Shown here piece after piece: positions 1 to 11,817 of a stretch of DNA of 64,000 bases. Every line of letters starts with the position of its first letter. The first letter of the stretch is position 1. This DNA comes from Orientallactaga sibirica (Eukaryota > Chordata > Mammalia > Rodentia > Dipodidae). A program made the translations under genes and the position numbers. The stretch spans positions 4,897,501 through 4,961,500 of the forward strand of contig JAEOAD010000035.1 in assembly GCA_036365145.1 (NCBI GenBank), in the 5' to 3' direction. Under the pieces are notes generated by a model. That model did not search any database. It was not told where the DNA came from and worked only from the letters and a program-made list of their open reading frames with translations.

Positions 1-139
1 GTTCCCACCTCCATGTACAGAGAGCTCAAGAAAGAACGTGGAGAAGAGGCGTTGTGCCACCTCCACTTACAGTGTCTTTCATTTTCCTAGGATGGACTAT
101 TCACTAATTGGAATTTTTTAAAAAATCATATGAATTCTG

Positions 140-334
140 TGTATATGTGTGTATGTTTGTATGTGTGGGGGTGCACATGTGAATCTACAAGTTTTCATGC
201 CAGAGTATGCAGAGGCCGGAGCTCTAAGCACATGCACCTCCACACTCAGCATTGTAGATGAGTTCTGGGGATCTGAACTCAGGTCTTCAGGCTTGCACCG
301 AAAGCACATTGCCCACTGAGCCATCTCCCAAGCC
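140..334 (-). mobile_element. tRNA-derived SINE, B4/ID-related
   Basis: On the minus strand this begins with GGCTTGGGAGATGGCTCAG, a tRNA-like A-box head, and continues through a B-box-like stretch to a TG/CA-rich tail at the left end (140-170). It lacks the B1 middle of a full B4, so it is either a truncated B4 or an old B2-superfamily copy. No target duplication is evident. Confidence 0.5.
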
Positions 335-1017
335 CTCTCATTTGGATTTCCAGCGAGTGCTTATAGCCTTGCCACCATGCTTCCGTGCCCTGGGCTAAGG
401 CTAAACTAGAGCTCGCAGGGCAAAGGGCACAGCAAAGCCTCTCTCTGCCTTCAACGCACTTATCACTGCAAAAGCAGCAGCCTGTGGAAGGGGCTGCACA
501 AGAGCACAATTAACTCCCCAAAGGGCTTGGGAAAGATTCCAAAGCAGAGGAGGGAGGAAATAGAGGCCATGGCTCACTGCAACTAAAAGAGGAGAAAAAT
601 TAAAAGGGAATATCCACCTAGCTTGCCAGGTACCAAGCGGGTTACTTTATAAGTATATAAATATGCTCATTCTGTTAAAATAATGAACAGAGGATGATGG
701 GTCCAGCATCCCGAGCTCCACTCAAACATATGAAACCCCAATTCACTGTAAACCACAAAACAGAGCTTCAGGTTAACCCATCAGAAACCACCAAGAAACC
801 TGGAGCTGGAGACCAGCAATCACAAAACCACCAACCCCTAGCCAGAGATCTTCTCCCACGATCAATCAAAAGTTTCCTTTGTATTCCTTCTGCAAACACC
901 TCAGACATTTCCCCGCTCACCATTCAGTGGGTCGCTCAGCTGCCTGTGGTCCAGGGCTGCCTGATTCAAGAATCATGAGATGTTCAAACAAACTTGAAAC
1001 ATCTTAGAGTTGAGGAA
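335..1017. other. No recognised element
   Basis: Mixed-composition sequence with no repeat family I can name. A 94-codon plus-strand frame (694-978) has no domain, signal peptide or usable context and is treated as chance. Confidence 0.4.
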
Positions 1018-1163
1018 AGCCAGGAATGGTGAAACATGTTTGCAACTTCAGCTCTAGAGAGGAAGTGACAGGTCGATCCCTGAGGCTCACTGGTCAGTCA
1101 GTCTAACCTGCTTGGGTTAGCTTCAGGCCAATGAAGGATCCTATCTGAAGAGAACAATGGATG
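1018..1163 (+). mobile_element. B4 SINE, left part
   Basis: This is the B1-like middle of a B4 element (a GTCGATCCCTGAGGCTCACTGG motif region followed by a CAGTCAGTCTAACC region). A younger SINE interrupts it at 1164, and it resumes at 1391 with the characteristic GACACCCAAGGTTGTCCT motif. Confidence 0.65.
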
Positions 1164-1390
1164 GTGCTGGAGTAGATGGCTTAGCGGTTAAGGTGCCTGC
1201 CTGCCAAGCCTAAGAACACCCTTTCAAACCTCCAGGTCCCACATTTAGCAAGACCCCAAAAGTGACGCAAGGGCGCAATGCCACACATGCCCGCAAGGGG
1301 GCGCAGGCATCTGGAATTCGTTCACAGTGGCTGAGGGGCTACTGGCACACCCATTCTATCTTTCCCTCTCTCTCTCTCAAAAAAAAAATT
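1164..1390 (+). mobile_element. DIP-like SINE, form B, inserted in B4
   Basis: The A box is TGGCTTAGCGG and the middle carries AGTGACGCAAGGGCGCAATG. A (CT)n stretch and an A-rich tail follow. The 10-bp target duplication ACAATGGATG lies at 1154-1163 and 1391-1400, which fixes both ends and shows insertion into the older B4. Confidence 0.85.
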
Positions 1391-1468
1391 ACAATGGATG
1401 ATGTCTAAGAAGAATGACACCCAAGGTTGTCCTGTAACCCTCAAATGCGCATGGACACACATGAATAA

Positions 1469-1503
<35 letters not shown>
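1391..1503 (+). mobile_element. B4 SINE, right part with (CA)n tail
   Basis: The B4 3' motif GACACCCAAGGTTGTCCTGT is followed by an uninterrupted (AC)n tract at 1471-1503. It continues the piece at 1018-1163. Confidence 0.7.
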
Positions 1504-1504
<1 letters not shown>

Positions 1505-1510
1505 GAAATG

Positions 1511-1597
1511 AGAACTGAGGATGTAGCTCATGTTAGAACACACAACATGGGTAAGACTGTGAGTTTGGTCCTCGGCACCAAAACAAACACAACAAAC
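1511..1597 (+). mobile_element. ID element
   Basis: GGATGTAGCTCATGTTAGAACAC matches the A-box half of a rodent ID element (BC1/tRNA-Ala type). GTTTGGTCCTCGGCACC matches its B-box half, and a CAAACACAACAAAC tail follows. It is diverged, about 85 bp, and sits directly after the B4 microsatellite. Confidence 0.55.
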
Positions 1598-1637
1598 CCC
1601 TCCCCCACCCAGTCTTAATGGACTTACATGTTTACCT

Positions 1638-2018
1638 CTTTTTGCATGTGTATGTATGTCTGATGTGGTCCTGTGAGTCTGCATGCTTGTACGTGTGTGT
1701 GCATATGGATGTGGAGTGGATGTGGATGCTTGTGTATGTGCGTGCATGTAGAGGCCAGAGGCCAATGTTGGGCCTCTCCCTCAGTCACTCTCCACCTTCT
1801 TCTTGGAGACAGAGTCTCTCATGGAGCTAAGATTCACCAATTTGGCTAGTCTGGTTGGCTGGTGAGCCCCGGGGGTGGCAGGCCTCTACCTCCTTAGTGC
1901 TGCAATTAAGGGGCATCGTGCCATGCCTAACGTTTTTGCACAGTTGCTGTGGGACTGAACTCAGGTCCTCAGGCTTCCTCAGCAAGTATTTTACCTACTG
2001 GACCATCTTCCCACCCCC
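1638..2018 (-). mobile_element. B4 SINE, near full length
   Basis: The left end holds the TG-rich reverse complement of the CA tail and GAGGCCAGAGGCCAATGTTGG. The middle has GAGACAGAGTCTCTC, and the right end has the tRNA-like head (ACTGAACTCAGGTCCTCAGG, then CTACTGGACCATCTTCCC). All three B4 modules are present in order, about 380 bp. Confidence 0.7.
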
Positions 2019-2989
2019 TAAACTTATCTTTAACTATTCTTACAAGAATTCCTATGAAGTTGATTGTACTGTTCATGATTCAAAGGTCAGAAAAGTTGGG
2101 CACAAAGGGGATAAAGGATTTCCTTCCATGCACAGTTAGTCAGGGAAGAGAGTCTACCACTCTAGTTTCATGATTTTTCTGCACTCAGTGAAAGACATGA
2201 CCTCTGACCTTAAGCAGATACCCCCATGAGAGAGTGGGCACATTCTCCAAGTAGAGAGGACAGAAAGAACAGGAGCCCTGAGGTCTGGACTAGTGGCCAC
2301 ACTTTCAGGACATGGACAGGCAGTGTCAGATGACTTGGGAGGCGGGCCGTCCTTGAGGCCATGCAGTGCTGTTTGCAGGCATGGAGCTTTAGGCACTGTG
2401 GAGCCATGGAGACGGGAACAACGTGAGCTGAATTTTGTGATTTAATGATGTCAAGATGGGTTGGAAACAAGTGGAATTGTTTTGATTCTGTCAGTCATTT
2501 CCAGTCGCCAATGAGCTGACTCTGGCGTGAGGGCATCAGAGAGGAAATAATGGTAGTAGTCGAGAGAGACAGAGAGAGAGAGAGAGACCACGAAGGCCTG
2601 AGCCACATCGTGCCCACTATAGCATCTCAATGGGTAGAGGTGATCCAGGAAACCCCATGGGGCACATATTTGGAACTCCAGGGGCTGTTGGGAGATCTGA
2701 ACTGTGTACTTGTGCCTAAGATCCGTGGGGCAATGTGATAGACACTAATGAAATGAAATGAAGCTCGGAATGTTTCCAGATCCCTCTGAGAATGTTTGGA
2801 AACCAACCTGTTCCTCAAAGCTTCAAGACACTTACCTCCTTTTGAAAGGGTTAGAGGAAATTGACCTACGGACCATCCCCCCCACCCCCATAGACCATCC
2901 CAACCCAATGTGTGTCCTAGAAAAAGAAGAGTTGTTCCTACCCAAGAAGGTCTCTAATGCTACTTTCTTTATTTTCTTTATTTTCTTTT

Positions 2990-3129
2990 TTTAGAGATAA
3001 GATCTCTCTCTAGCCCAGGCTTGCCTGGAACTTACTCTGTACTGCCAGGCTGGTCTCAAACTCACATCAATCCTCCTATCTCTACTTCCCAAGTGCTAAA
3101 TTAAAAGTGTGTACCACTACACCCAGCTC
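2990..3129 (-). mobile_element. B1 SINE
   Basis: A 7SL-derived monomer in reverse. A T-rich left end leads to GATCTCTCTCTAGCCCAGGC, a B1 core ending TCCCAAGTGCTAAATTAAAAG, and ACACCCAGCTC at the element's 5' end. Flanks CTAATGCTACTTT and CTAATGCCACTTT look like a slightly mutated target duplication. Confidence 0.75.
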
Positions 3130-4555
3130 ACTAATGCCACTTTTATCAAGCAAAAAGAACAGCGTTCTCACATGCCAATGGTGCTTGCCTGCAAAGGAGA
3201 GAAGCAGATCCCCTGACATGAGTTTCTTTGGGCTGTATGGTCTTAGTGGTGACGCTCAACACCGTTTCAGCCACGGAAGTCCTCAAAGATGGGGGTTTAC
3301 ATCCAGGCAGAACCTCAGTGGAATCATAGGACAGCTGGAGGGAAGACCAGAAGGTGGTGGCAGAGGAGTGACTTCTCTGATCACACAGTTATCATACAGC
3401 TCCAGGGATCTCAAATGGAGGCCCAGAGGATGTAAGAAAAGTGAGATAGAAAGACCCACGCCCCAGCCATTCCACTGGCTCTAACAGTGAATCAGAAATG
3501 ATGGACGTGATGCTTCCTATTTGGAAAACCAAGCCCTTGTTTCACCTCCACCAAGGAATCCATTTCTCACCCAGAGCTCTGGAAACCCTTGCATCACTTA
3601 TAAGGGTGACATGCCTAATGCACACAATGGACCAGCAGGCCATACATGAACGATGGGTCTGGAAGAGTGGATTTCCCTTTAAGATCCCTTCCAGTTCCAA
3701 CAATCTCTCATTTGTGTCTTTCTCCCCAGGCTCCATCTCCTCAGCCCGTTTATTTTAATCTTTTCCTCTGTCTCTGTGTTTTCCCTGGCTTATACAATCT
3801 AGCTTGTGTGAGCAATGTTCATACGCTTGTGAATACAGTTGGTTCTTTGTCATCTGTGATAATAAGAGACGGGTCATGTGGATGACCCCAAACTGCAAAC
3901 ATTGCTCATGTACGTGACTAAGGAACATTCCAGTCTAGCAGTCTAATATTTGGTTTGAGTCGCGCTCACCCAGTACACATTGGCCAGTTAGTAGAATGTG
4001 CACAGGGGTTAACTAGGCCATCCTAGAGGGGACTAAGAATTGAGGCTGGGATTTGTACCTTGTCCAAGACTCCATGACCAGGCAGCAACTTGTTTTTCTT
4101 TTTTTCTCAGATTTGGCTAGTTGATATAATTAACACCATGATGGATGAGATGTAGCACATGCCCCCCCCACACACCCCAGACAGAGTGGAGGCTGGAATA
4201 AGAAAAAGATAACCTCTAGAGGGAGATTTTATGAGCCTGAGAGTCTCAAAACCAAAGTAAGGTCGCATATCTTGGTTCCATAATGGGTCAGCCAGCAGAG
4301 ATCCTCTAGTGTCCGAGGTTACTTTATTTCACCCTTTGGCCATCACGGCTCTGAGGAAATCCCCTTGGGCCTTTCCCACATGATGGGACCCTGCTGGAAG
4401 ATGAGCCAACATGTGTCCTTGTGCTCCCCTGATACTACAGCCCCTGGTCTTCTGAAACAAAAATGTTCAACTACACAAAATAAGTGAAAAGAAAATTAAA
4501 CACTGAGCTATTTCTTTTCCTATATAAGGTTCTAAACAGTATAAAAACCATTATT
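3130..4555. other. No recognised element
   Basis: Apparently single-copy sequence. A 125-codon plus-strand frame at 3107-3484 starts inside the B1 tail and has no recognisable domain, so I do not call it. A C-rich run lies near 4164-4176. Confidence 0.4.
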
Positions 4556-5610
4556 TCTTTTTTTAATAATATATTTTTATTAGTTATGTATATAGCGTAT
4601 ATACAGCCATGATGGTACCATCATTAGCCTTCTCCCTGTCCTCCCCCCATGGGGAATGTGGGTCTTGCCTTACGGGGGTAGCCATCAGTTATGTGGGAGA
4701 GGCAATGGCTCTGTGCATAATGACCCAACTCATGGCTCTAACAATCTTTCTGCCCCCTCTTCTACGAGTTTCCCTGAGCCATGATGGGTTCATTTTAGGT
4801 CTATTTCAGTGATGAGGTTTTGGGAGTCTCTGTGTCTCTGGATATCTGATTTTGCAGGGGTTGAGGGTTCTTTGTGTCTCTCTCCTTCACCTTTGTGCTG
4901 GCACCAGGTTCATGATAAAGCAGCACTCTTGCTCATTTCCCCTATAACTCTATGGCTTCAGCTGGTGCCCTGGTGAGATGCAATGGGCTGATTCTCTCCT
5001 CAGGTTCTGCGTCCATCTGAAAGAGAGAAGCAGATTCTCCAACAGAGAATGAGGTCAGTGCAAGATACATGGACAACCATTATTATTTCAGAGAGAATTT
5101 GATAGGTGTAGGCCCTCTTGTATCCCACTATTGGTGGGAGCTTGATATTGGAGAGCTCATTTTTGGATATGGTTCTGACTTGTTTCCCATTCCAGGATCT
5201 GTTAGCCAAATCTAGAGCAGTTGGTTACCCACCATGGCCGTGTGCCACTACTGCACCTGTGTGAGTATCACCGTCAGGTTGTTTGCTGCTGAGTAGCTTA
5301 GACCATGAGTTGCTTAGACAGATGTGGTCATTTTCCCCCAGTCACTTATGTAGCGCCTTCTGGCACTAGACAAGCTGTCTGGGGACTCTTCCAGATTCCA
5401 GCCAGGTCTCTCCATGTTCCGTCCAAACAGCATATGGTGTCTTCAGCAGTAGGGTCTTACCAATAACCTTTGGTGGATCATCAAGTACTCTGACAGAACT
5501 CTGTCTTCTTTTGGGAAACCTTGGAGGTCTTAGTGATCAACAGCTCAGTGTGGATGTTGACCACATACTGGTATTGGGAGTTACAGGTCAGTGCCAAGGG
5601 AAAAGAAGGA
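4556..5610 (-). mobile_element. L1 3' end (3' UTR), first copy
   Basis: The left end is a T-rich reverse-complemented tail. The following block (ATGGGGAATGTGGGTC region, then TGAGGTTTTGGGAGTCTCTG) recurs at 8498-9010 and, in shorter form, at 6810-6979. All three share orientation and begin at the tail, as 5'-truncated L1 copies do. The assignment to L1 is an inference from this behaviour; no ORF2 sequence is visible. The right edge is approximate. Confidence 0.6.
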
Positions 5611-5611
5611 A

Positions 5612-6797
5612 GAAAAAGTATAGGCAATATGAAAAAGAAAGAGAGGAGACAAAGAAGAGAAAAACCAATATTTCTTAATGCCAAGGACAGCTTACTTAAC
5701 AGTAGACAGAAGCAAAAATTGTTAGCATTTATTTAGACCACTATTCGACAATTTATCCAAAGGCCTAAACATCACTCCATATTACTATGTAGACAACAAA
5801 CGGTGTTAGTGACCATGGTCCTCAGACTCACGTCCTTGTTCGCTCTCTGCTCCTCTAGTGATCTAGTCTTAAACAGGCACATTGTCCCCAATTGCAACAT
5901 GTCAGTGACTGAAGTCATGGGATGTAGGTGCCTAGTGTGACCTTAAGGAGAAATTTGAACTGAGTCAAGATCAACCACTTCAGTTCATAAAAGGTAGAAA
6001 ATTCCTACATAAGAGCATAGGTCACAGCTCCAAAGTTCTGTATGTTACCTTAGCTCATCATAAAATCGGATTTCTCTTTTGTTGTCAAATTTCCATGTTC
6101 ATTACACCTTCAGAAAATACAGTGAAAGCATGAAGGAGAAAATATAAACTAACTCTAATGCCCACAGACAGCTATCAGTAATATTTTGGTTTTTTATTTT
6201 TGTTCTAAAGACACAGATAGCTTGAAGAGGATAGATGACAAATAGATACATAGATAGACGTTACCATATATCAGTTATATGTTACACTTTCTTTTTAATA
6301 GCCTTACACTTTCATATCACCAGCATTTTCAAATATTTTCATAATATTCATCTATTTGTTTTCATAACATTTAACTTCATCTATGTACTCTTTCACATGA
6401 GTACTTCTTTGGATTCCTGAGTTTTTCCTTATCAGAATTTTCTTCCAATGTCTAATTCAGGGTAAAAGGATATAAGGATGTTGTGGGCTCAGTGATGAAC
6501 TGGTAAGTAGCTTTCTAGATAAATGTCAGCAATTCATACTTCTACCTACTGTTTAGGTCACGCTTCCTTTGTGAAACTGGATACTTTTCATGGGCTCCTA
6601 GAATACTCCTTTTATGATCTTTACCCACTTTCATTTTCTCTTGAGGAAATCTCTATTCATATGAGTTATTGTAAGCTTTACATAAGCAGTATATATACAA
6701 GCATATGTATATTTATCCTTTGCCCTTACATTGTAATTCTTTCATGCTTTAATGGTTACAATTTTTTCTCAGCTTTGAAGGTTGAACATTTATATTT
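5612..6797. other. AT-rich sequence, no clear element
   Basis: AT-rich DNA with short T-rich frames. Parts of 6080-6797 may be very old L1 3' sequence, but I cannot align it convincingly by eye. Confidence 0.35.
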
Positions 6798-6809
6798 CCT
6801 TGTTTTCCT

Positions 6810-6979
6810 TTTTTTTAAAATTTATTTATTCTAATTTTACATTCATGTTGGTGCCTCTGGTAGCCTCCTCCCTGTCCTTCCCTCCTCTGAAGGTACCTTC
6901 CTCATTGGGGAATGTGGGCCGTGCAATATGGGGGTAGCCAACAGTTATGGGGCAGAGGCAACATCTCTGTGCATAATGT
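6810..6979 (-). mobile_element. Short L1 3' end with target duplication
   Basis: This 170-bp copy of the same 3'-end family starts with a T-rich tail at 6809-6830 and stops inside the GTGCATAATG block. The 12-bp duplication CCTTGTTTTCCT lies at 6798-6809 and 6980-6991, so this is a complete severely truncated insertion. Confidence 0.8.
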
Positions 6980-6991
6980 CCTTGTTTTCCT

Positions 6992-7010
6992 ATTGTATTT
7001 TTATTTATTT

Positions 7011-7050
<40 letters not shown>

Positions 7051-7238
7051 GAGAGACAGGCAGAGAAAGAGAGAGAGATGCAGAGACAATGGGCACACCA
7101 GGGCTTCTAGCCACTGCAAACGAATTCTAGACACATGTAGCACCTTGTTCATTTGGCTTACTTGGGTCCTGGGGATTCAAACCTGGGTCCTTGAGCTTTG
7201 CAGGCAAGTGCCTTGACAGCTAAGCACCTCTCCAGGCC
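6992..7238 (-). mobile_element. DIP-like SINE, form A, with (ATTT)n tail
   Basis: The reverse-complemented tail is a long (ATTT)n run at about 7005-7048, followed by GA-rich sequence. The body ends with the A-box head (CTAAGCACCTCTCCAGGCCC). It abuts the L1 end at 6810-6979. CCTTGTT occurs again just after it at 7239-7245, a possible partial duplication. Confidence 0.8.
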
Positions 7239-7239
7239 C

Positions 7240-8497
7240 CCTTGTTGGCTTTTTTACATTTAACTTTAAAAGATAAAAGCAGGAGAATTGGTGGGGCAAT
7301 GGTTTCATCTTTTGTTTATTTTGCATGTGAACTTTTAAGTGGAGATTATTATACAAGTTATTCGCTGGCTGATCCACTTGAGGTTCCTGCCTCATCTTAT
7401 ATTAAATCCCTATACACACAATAGGTGCATTAACCCTTGAAGAATGAAGAATTTATTCCCAACTACCGAAAGACAGAGTTTGGATACCAGGAAAAACTAA
7501 TCGACCTAGATGAAGGTCCTGTCTTCCCCCAGAAGCATCCAGCAGTGGCCCACACCCAGAGTTGGGGGCTCAGCTCTAGTGGGACGGTTCCAGCCCACAC
7601 TTGCCTTTTCCATGTGGTCAAAACCAGCTCATCTCCCCCCTGCATCCAGACTCACTTTTGCCCTCTTTTCCTGCCCATGCTGCCCCCACAGCACCTCTTA
7701 ATGAATGTCTTGCAGTCCAGTCTCCTTCCCAGAGCTTGGAACACAGCCTGTGACCTACATACATGCAGGCCCACAATCTGCAATTCTAAAATTAGTAAAG
7801 TTTCAAAAACTGAACCTTCTCTATTTTCCATGAGTTTGATGCCAATATTCATTTCAGAGCAAAATCGGATCCAAATCAGTAGGGAACTATTGATGCTGTG
7901 ATGTGTTCACCTCGGTTTCTCTGTGGAAACTTCACTATGTGTGATAAGAGAGTGCTGGACAGACCCCCTGTGGTCTGCAGTTCATAAAATGTTAACTTAA
8001 TATATTTAGAATATGATCAATTTACTTTCTAAAATACAACTTTTGAGTTCCAAAACACATCGAACCCCAGACTTTTACAACAGAAGACTGAGGAGCTATA
8101 TAAAATATATTTTCAAATTTATCTTCATGCATTTTCCATCTTAATGACAATATCATTCAGCATTTTTAATGTTTTTGAAAATACAGGTCTCCCACAGGTT
8201 TGCTGTTCTTTATAAAATACTGTTTCACTCACGCCTGTTTAGTCTGAGAACTTCAGAATCGAATCATGTCTTCAAATTATCTCTGCATTGATATTTTCAT
8301 TGAAATAATATTAAGCATCAAATTAATGTGGAAAAAATTGCCCTCTTTAGAATATCTAACTACCCCCATCTAAAGACATGGCAAGTCCCTTCCCTTGTTC
8401 TTGTTCATGTTTGCGTATCTGCAGATGAGTTTTGAAATTTTTCACATGAGCTCCGCATTTAACTTACTGGAGCCATTCAACAACCTTTTATCTCTGA
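7240..8497. other. No recognised element
   Basis: Likely single-copy DNA. It contains a 154-codon plus-strand frame (7437-7901), which I reject as a gene because it has low complexity stretches, no domain and no context. Confidence 0.4.
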
Positions 8498-9010
8498 TTT
8501 TTTTATAATTTATTTTTATTAATATTATTCTGATTTTACATTCATAGTGTTGGCTCCCTTATCCTCCTCCCTGTCCTCCCTCTTCCAAAGGGACCCTCAT
8601 CAATGGGGAATGTGGGTCATGTATTATGGGGGTAGTCAAGAGTTCTGGGGGGTAGGCTCCAGTCTCTGTGCATAATGCCCCAACTTGTGGCTCTAACATT
8701 CTTTCCACCCCCTCTTCCGCTAATTTCCCTGAGCCACATTGGGGTCATTTTAGTTCTACTTCAGTGGTGAGGTTTTGGGAGCCTCTGTGTCTCTGGATAT
8801 CCGGCTTAGTAGGAGTTGGATGTTCTTTGTGTTTATCTCCTTCAGCCTTTTTCTGGTGTCGTGATCACCATGAACACTGTACTCTTGCCCTTCCCCCGCA
8901 TTACTCTATGGTTTCAGCTGGGGCCCTGGTGAGGTGTGATTGGCTGATCCTCCCTTCAGGTTTGTTGTCCATCTGAAAAAGAGAAGCAAATTCTCCAACA
9001 GAGAGAGAAA
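8498..9010 (-). mobile_element. L1 3' end (3' UTR), second copy
   Basis: Collinear with 4556-5045 from the T-rich tail through the ATGGGGAATGTGGGTC block to a GAGAAGCA-ATTCTCCAACAGAGAGAG motif, with scattered substitutions. It is shorter at the 5' end of the element, as expected for independent truncation. Confidence 0.65.
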
Positions 9011-9011
9011 T

Positions 9012-10013
9012 TTGAAAGAAACGATTTTCCCATTGATTCTCCTAGTTGATTACTACTTACTTATGGAAAAAGTACTCGTTCATAACTTTGTGTTTTACAG
9101 CCCCCTTTCTTGAAGCTACGTTGATTCTGACTGTGGCCTTGCAGTCGGGTTTGCACAGGTATTTAACTTGATCATCTGCAGGTAATGATAATTTTGTTCC
9201 CTCTTAACCTATTCATGCATTCTATTTTCCATTTTCTACCACATTGTGCTGGACGGTGTGCTCATCAGAATGTGAACTAATGGCGGTAGCAGCAGGCATC
9301 TTGGTCAAGTTCCCATTTTTAACTGGGATTGCCCCCAGTGCTTCCCCAGTAAGTGTTTTTCTGGCTGGTATTTCATGATGCTCACTCTACATTGTCTGCA
9401 GGAAGATTCTGTTCTTATTTTTCTAAGAATTTCTTTCTCATCTGTAAGTAATGTGTTGAGTCCTATTTTTTTTGACATCTGATGAAATTACCATATGCTT
9501 GTCTCTGCTGAGACACTGCTGTGATATCGTGCATTAATAGAGTTCCTGACATGAAGCTGTTATTGAATTTCAGAATGGACTCCATTTCCTGGCATTGACT
9601 CTGTACAGGGATAGGGATGTTTTCACATATGGACTCACGATCAAGATCAGTTTAGAGGACGTGCTCCCGAAGGTGAGAGCAAATGAAAGAATTCATACGT
9701 GAGGATGCATTCGTTGTGCCAGAAGAAGAAGGGACATAAGTTTGATGGTCAAGTCATTTAATTTTCTAATAGAAAGATACTCCAGAGTCAAAAAGCAAAT
9801 AGAAACCTGACAAGAGCAGCAGACTTAAAGAGGACCAATTCTGTATTTCACAAAAAGATGCATTCCAGTAGTGAAAATGACAATGGCTATAAACCGTTTA
9901 TAGAAAAAAAGCTGGTAATGGATGTTATCATTTGAAATAATCCCAACCTCTTTGATAATTAAAGAAATAAATTCAAAACTGTAAAAATATTGTTCTATGT
10001 CTATCAAAAAGAG
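9012..10013. other. No recognised element
   Basis: AT-rich sequence with fragments faintly like old LINE DNA (9300-9620). I see no gene or confident repeat. Confidence 0.3.
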
Positions 10014-10023
10014 CAAAATTCCA

Positions 10024-10256
10024 GGCTGGGAAGATGTTTTAGCAGCTAAGGCACTTGCCTACAAAGCCTAAGGACCCATGTTTGGCTCCCAAGATTCCAG
10101 ATAAGCCAGATGCACAAGGTGATGCATGCACAAGGCTGCACATGCACAAGATCATACATGTGCACAAGGTGGCACATGCATCTGGAGTTCGATTGCAGTG
10201 GCTGGAGACCCTGGCAGGCCAATTCCACCCCCTGTCATAAAAAAAAAAATTTTTTT
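10024..10256 (+). mobile_element. DIP-like SINE, form A (first of a dimer)
   Basis: The head AAGATGTTTTAGCAGCTAAGG and the middle ATCTGGAGTTCGATTGCAGTGG are clear. A short internal duplication of the GCACAAGGT/GCACATGCAC block lies at about 10108-10170. It ends in A9T8 and is followed after a few bases by a second copy in the same direction. Confidence 0.8.
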
Positions 10257-10259
10257 AAA

Positions 10260-10471
10260 GGGCTGGAGAGATTTCTTAGTGATTAAGGTGTTTGTCTGCA
10301 AAGCCAAAGAACCCAGGTTCAATTTTCCAGGACCCACATAAGCCAGATGAACAAGGGGATGCATGTGTCTGGAGTTCGTTTGCAGCAGCTGGAGGCCTTT
10401 GCACACCCTTTCATATCTCTCTCTCTCTCTCTCTCTTCCTCTTTTATTCTCACTCAAAATAAATAAATAAA
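10260..10471 (+). mobile_element. DIP-like SINE, form A (second of a dimer)
   Basis: Full-length, with head GGCTGGAGAGATTTCTTAGTG, a (CT)n stretch and an AAATAAATAAATAAA tail. CAAAATTCCA at 10014-10023 and CAAAACTCCA at 10472-10481 flank the pair, suggesting one insertion of a two-unit element. Confidence 0.85.
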
Positions 10472-10481
10472 CAAAACTCCA

Positions 10482-11573
10482 AAAATTTATGATGGAGCCC
10501 ACTCCTGGCAAGGCTGGGCCAAGGAAGACACTAATGACTCTTCTCATTTCTAGAGGAGGGCAGAAGTCACCAGTTTTACAACACGGAACTATTGGGTTCA
10601 GTAATCCTGCTGCAAGGGATTTCTCTGGTAGATTAAATATAAAGTAGCAGAAAGGACAAAAACTAAGCTAAACACATAATATGTACACTAATTGAAGACA
10701 TTCCAAATTTGGGGGATAGAATGTCTTCATTTTCAAGAACAGATAAAGAAATCTGTGTGTACTGATAAGGAAAACTTCAAATATAATCTATTAAAGAAAA
10801 GAAGAGTGAGGAAGAATGAGTATATTCTAACTGTTTTGCAGGAATGATGGGTAAGCAGATGGTGGGGTGTGTGCATGCATTCTGCTCTCCCAGCACAATG
10901 TTGCTTCAGGAGAGAGGCTTTGGATGGGGTGCTGAGGGGAAGGGCAAGGCCTCCTCCGTGGATACTCTGCTACTCTGCTGGGTTTGAATCTTACATCCTA
11001 CTACTACCAGTAATTATAGCCTAGGATTTTTCACATTTGTCAAGCTTATTTCTTACATCTACTGCTTGATAGTGATATTGGAATTTTAAAATCTTCCTGC
11101 CCACCTTTAATGATTCTCATGCAAAAGAAGAGGTGTGGGGCACAGGAATCTGAAGTTTTTACAAATGTCCATCCAAAACTGAACCTGGATGGGCTGAGAA
11201 AGAAACTGAAAAAAAAAAAAATCTCAGTTCCATGGGTAAACTATTTGACATGCCTCCTTCAAGAGCTAATGACAAGGATAAATTAGCACAATAATTTACA
11301 TAGTTATCTGTGATTCTTCTGTGACCTGGAAGAAACGTTGAGGTATCATAATTATCAATGACCTAACTAACATGGTGGTGCATGGTGCATGGTGCATGCC
11401 TGCCACACTGTGGAAGTAGAAGCAGAAGGATTTTTAAGAGTTTTAGGCTAGTGGGGGCTTCTCAGAAAACAAAACTCAGTATCACTAATGCTGCCCACTC
11501 CTCGACAATAAGGGGAAATATGAAGAAATTTAAAAAGCACCTTTGCATAAATAATTCTTTTAAATATTTATTT
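10482..11573. other. No recognised element
   Basis: Mixed sequence with an A13 run near 11208-11220 and a triplicated CATGGTG motif near 11370-11395. No gene evidence. Confidence 0.35.
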
Positions 11574-11574
11574 G

Positions 11575-11785
11575 GGCTGGAGAGATGGATTAGCGGTTAA
11601 GGAGCATGCCTGCAAAGCCTAAGGACCCAGGTTCGATTCTCCAGGTCCCACATAAGCCATATGCACATGGTGACACATGCGTCTGGAGTTAGTTTGCAGT
11701 GGCTAGAAGCCCCAGAGCGCCCATTCTCGCTCTCTCTCTCTCTCCCTCTCTCTCTGACTGTAATAAATATATAAAAATAGAATCT
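11575..11785 (+). mobile_element. DIP-like SINE, form A
   Basis: Head GGCTGGAGAGATGGATTAGCGG, B box GGTTCGATTCTCC, middle GCGTCTGGAGTTAGTTTGC and a (CT)n tail are all present and well conserved. Confidence 0.85.
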
Positions 11786-11817
11786 TAAAAAAACTTCAAA
11801 TTTAAAAATATATATAT

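Noticed and set aside
7437..7901. 154-codon open frame on the plus strand
   Set aside because: No recognisable domain, Pro/Ser/His-rich filler, no splice or promoter context. Long chance frames are expected in 64 kb.
4556..9010. Three similar blocks as a segmental duplication
   Set aside because: All begin at a poly-T head and end at different points, and one has its own target duplication, so they are independent truncated L1-type insertions.
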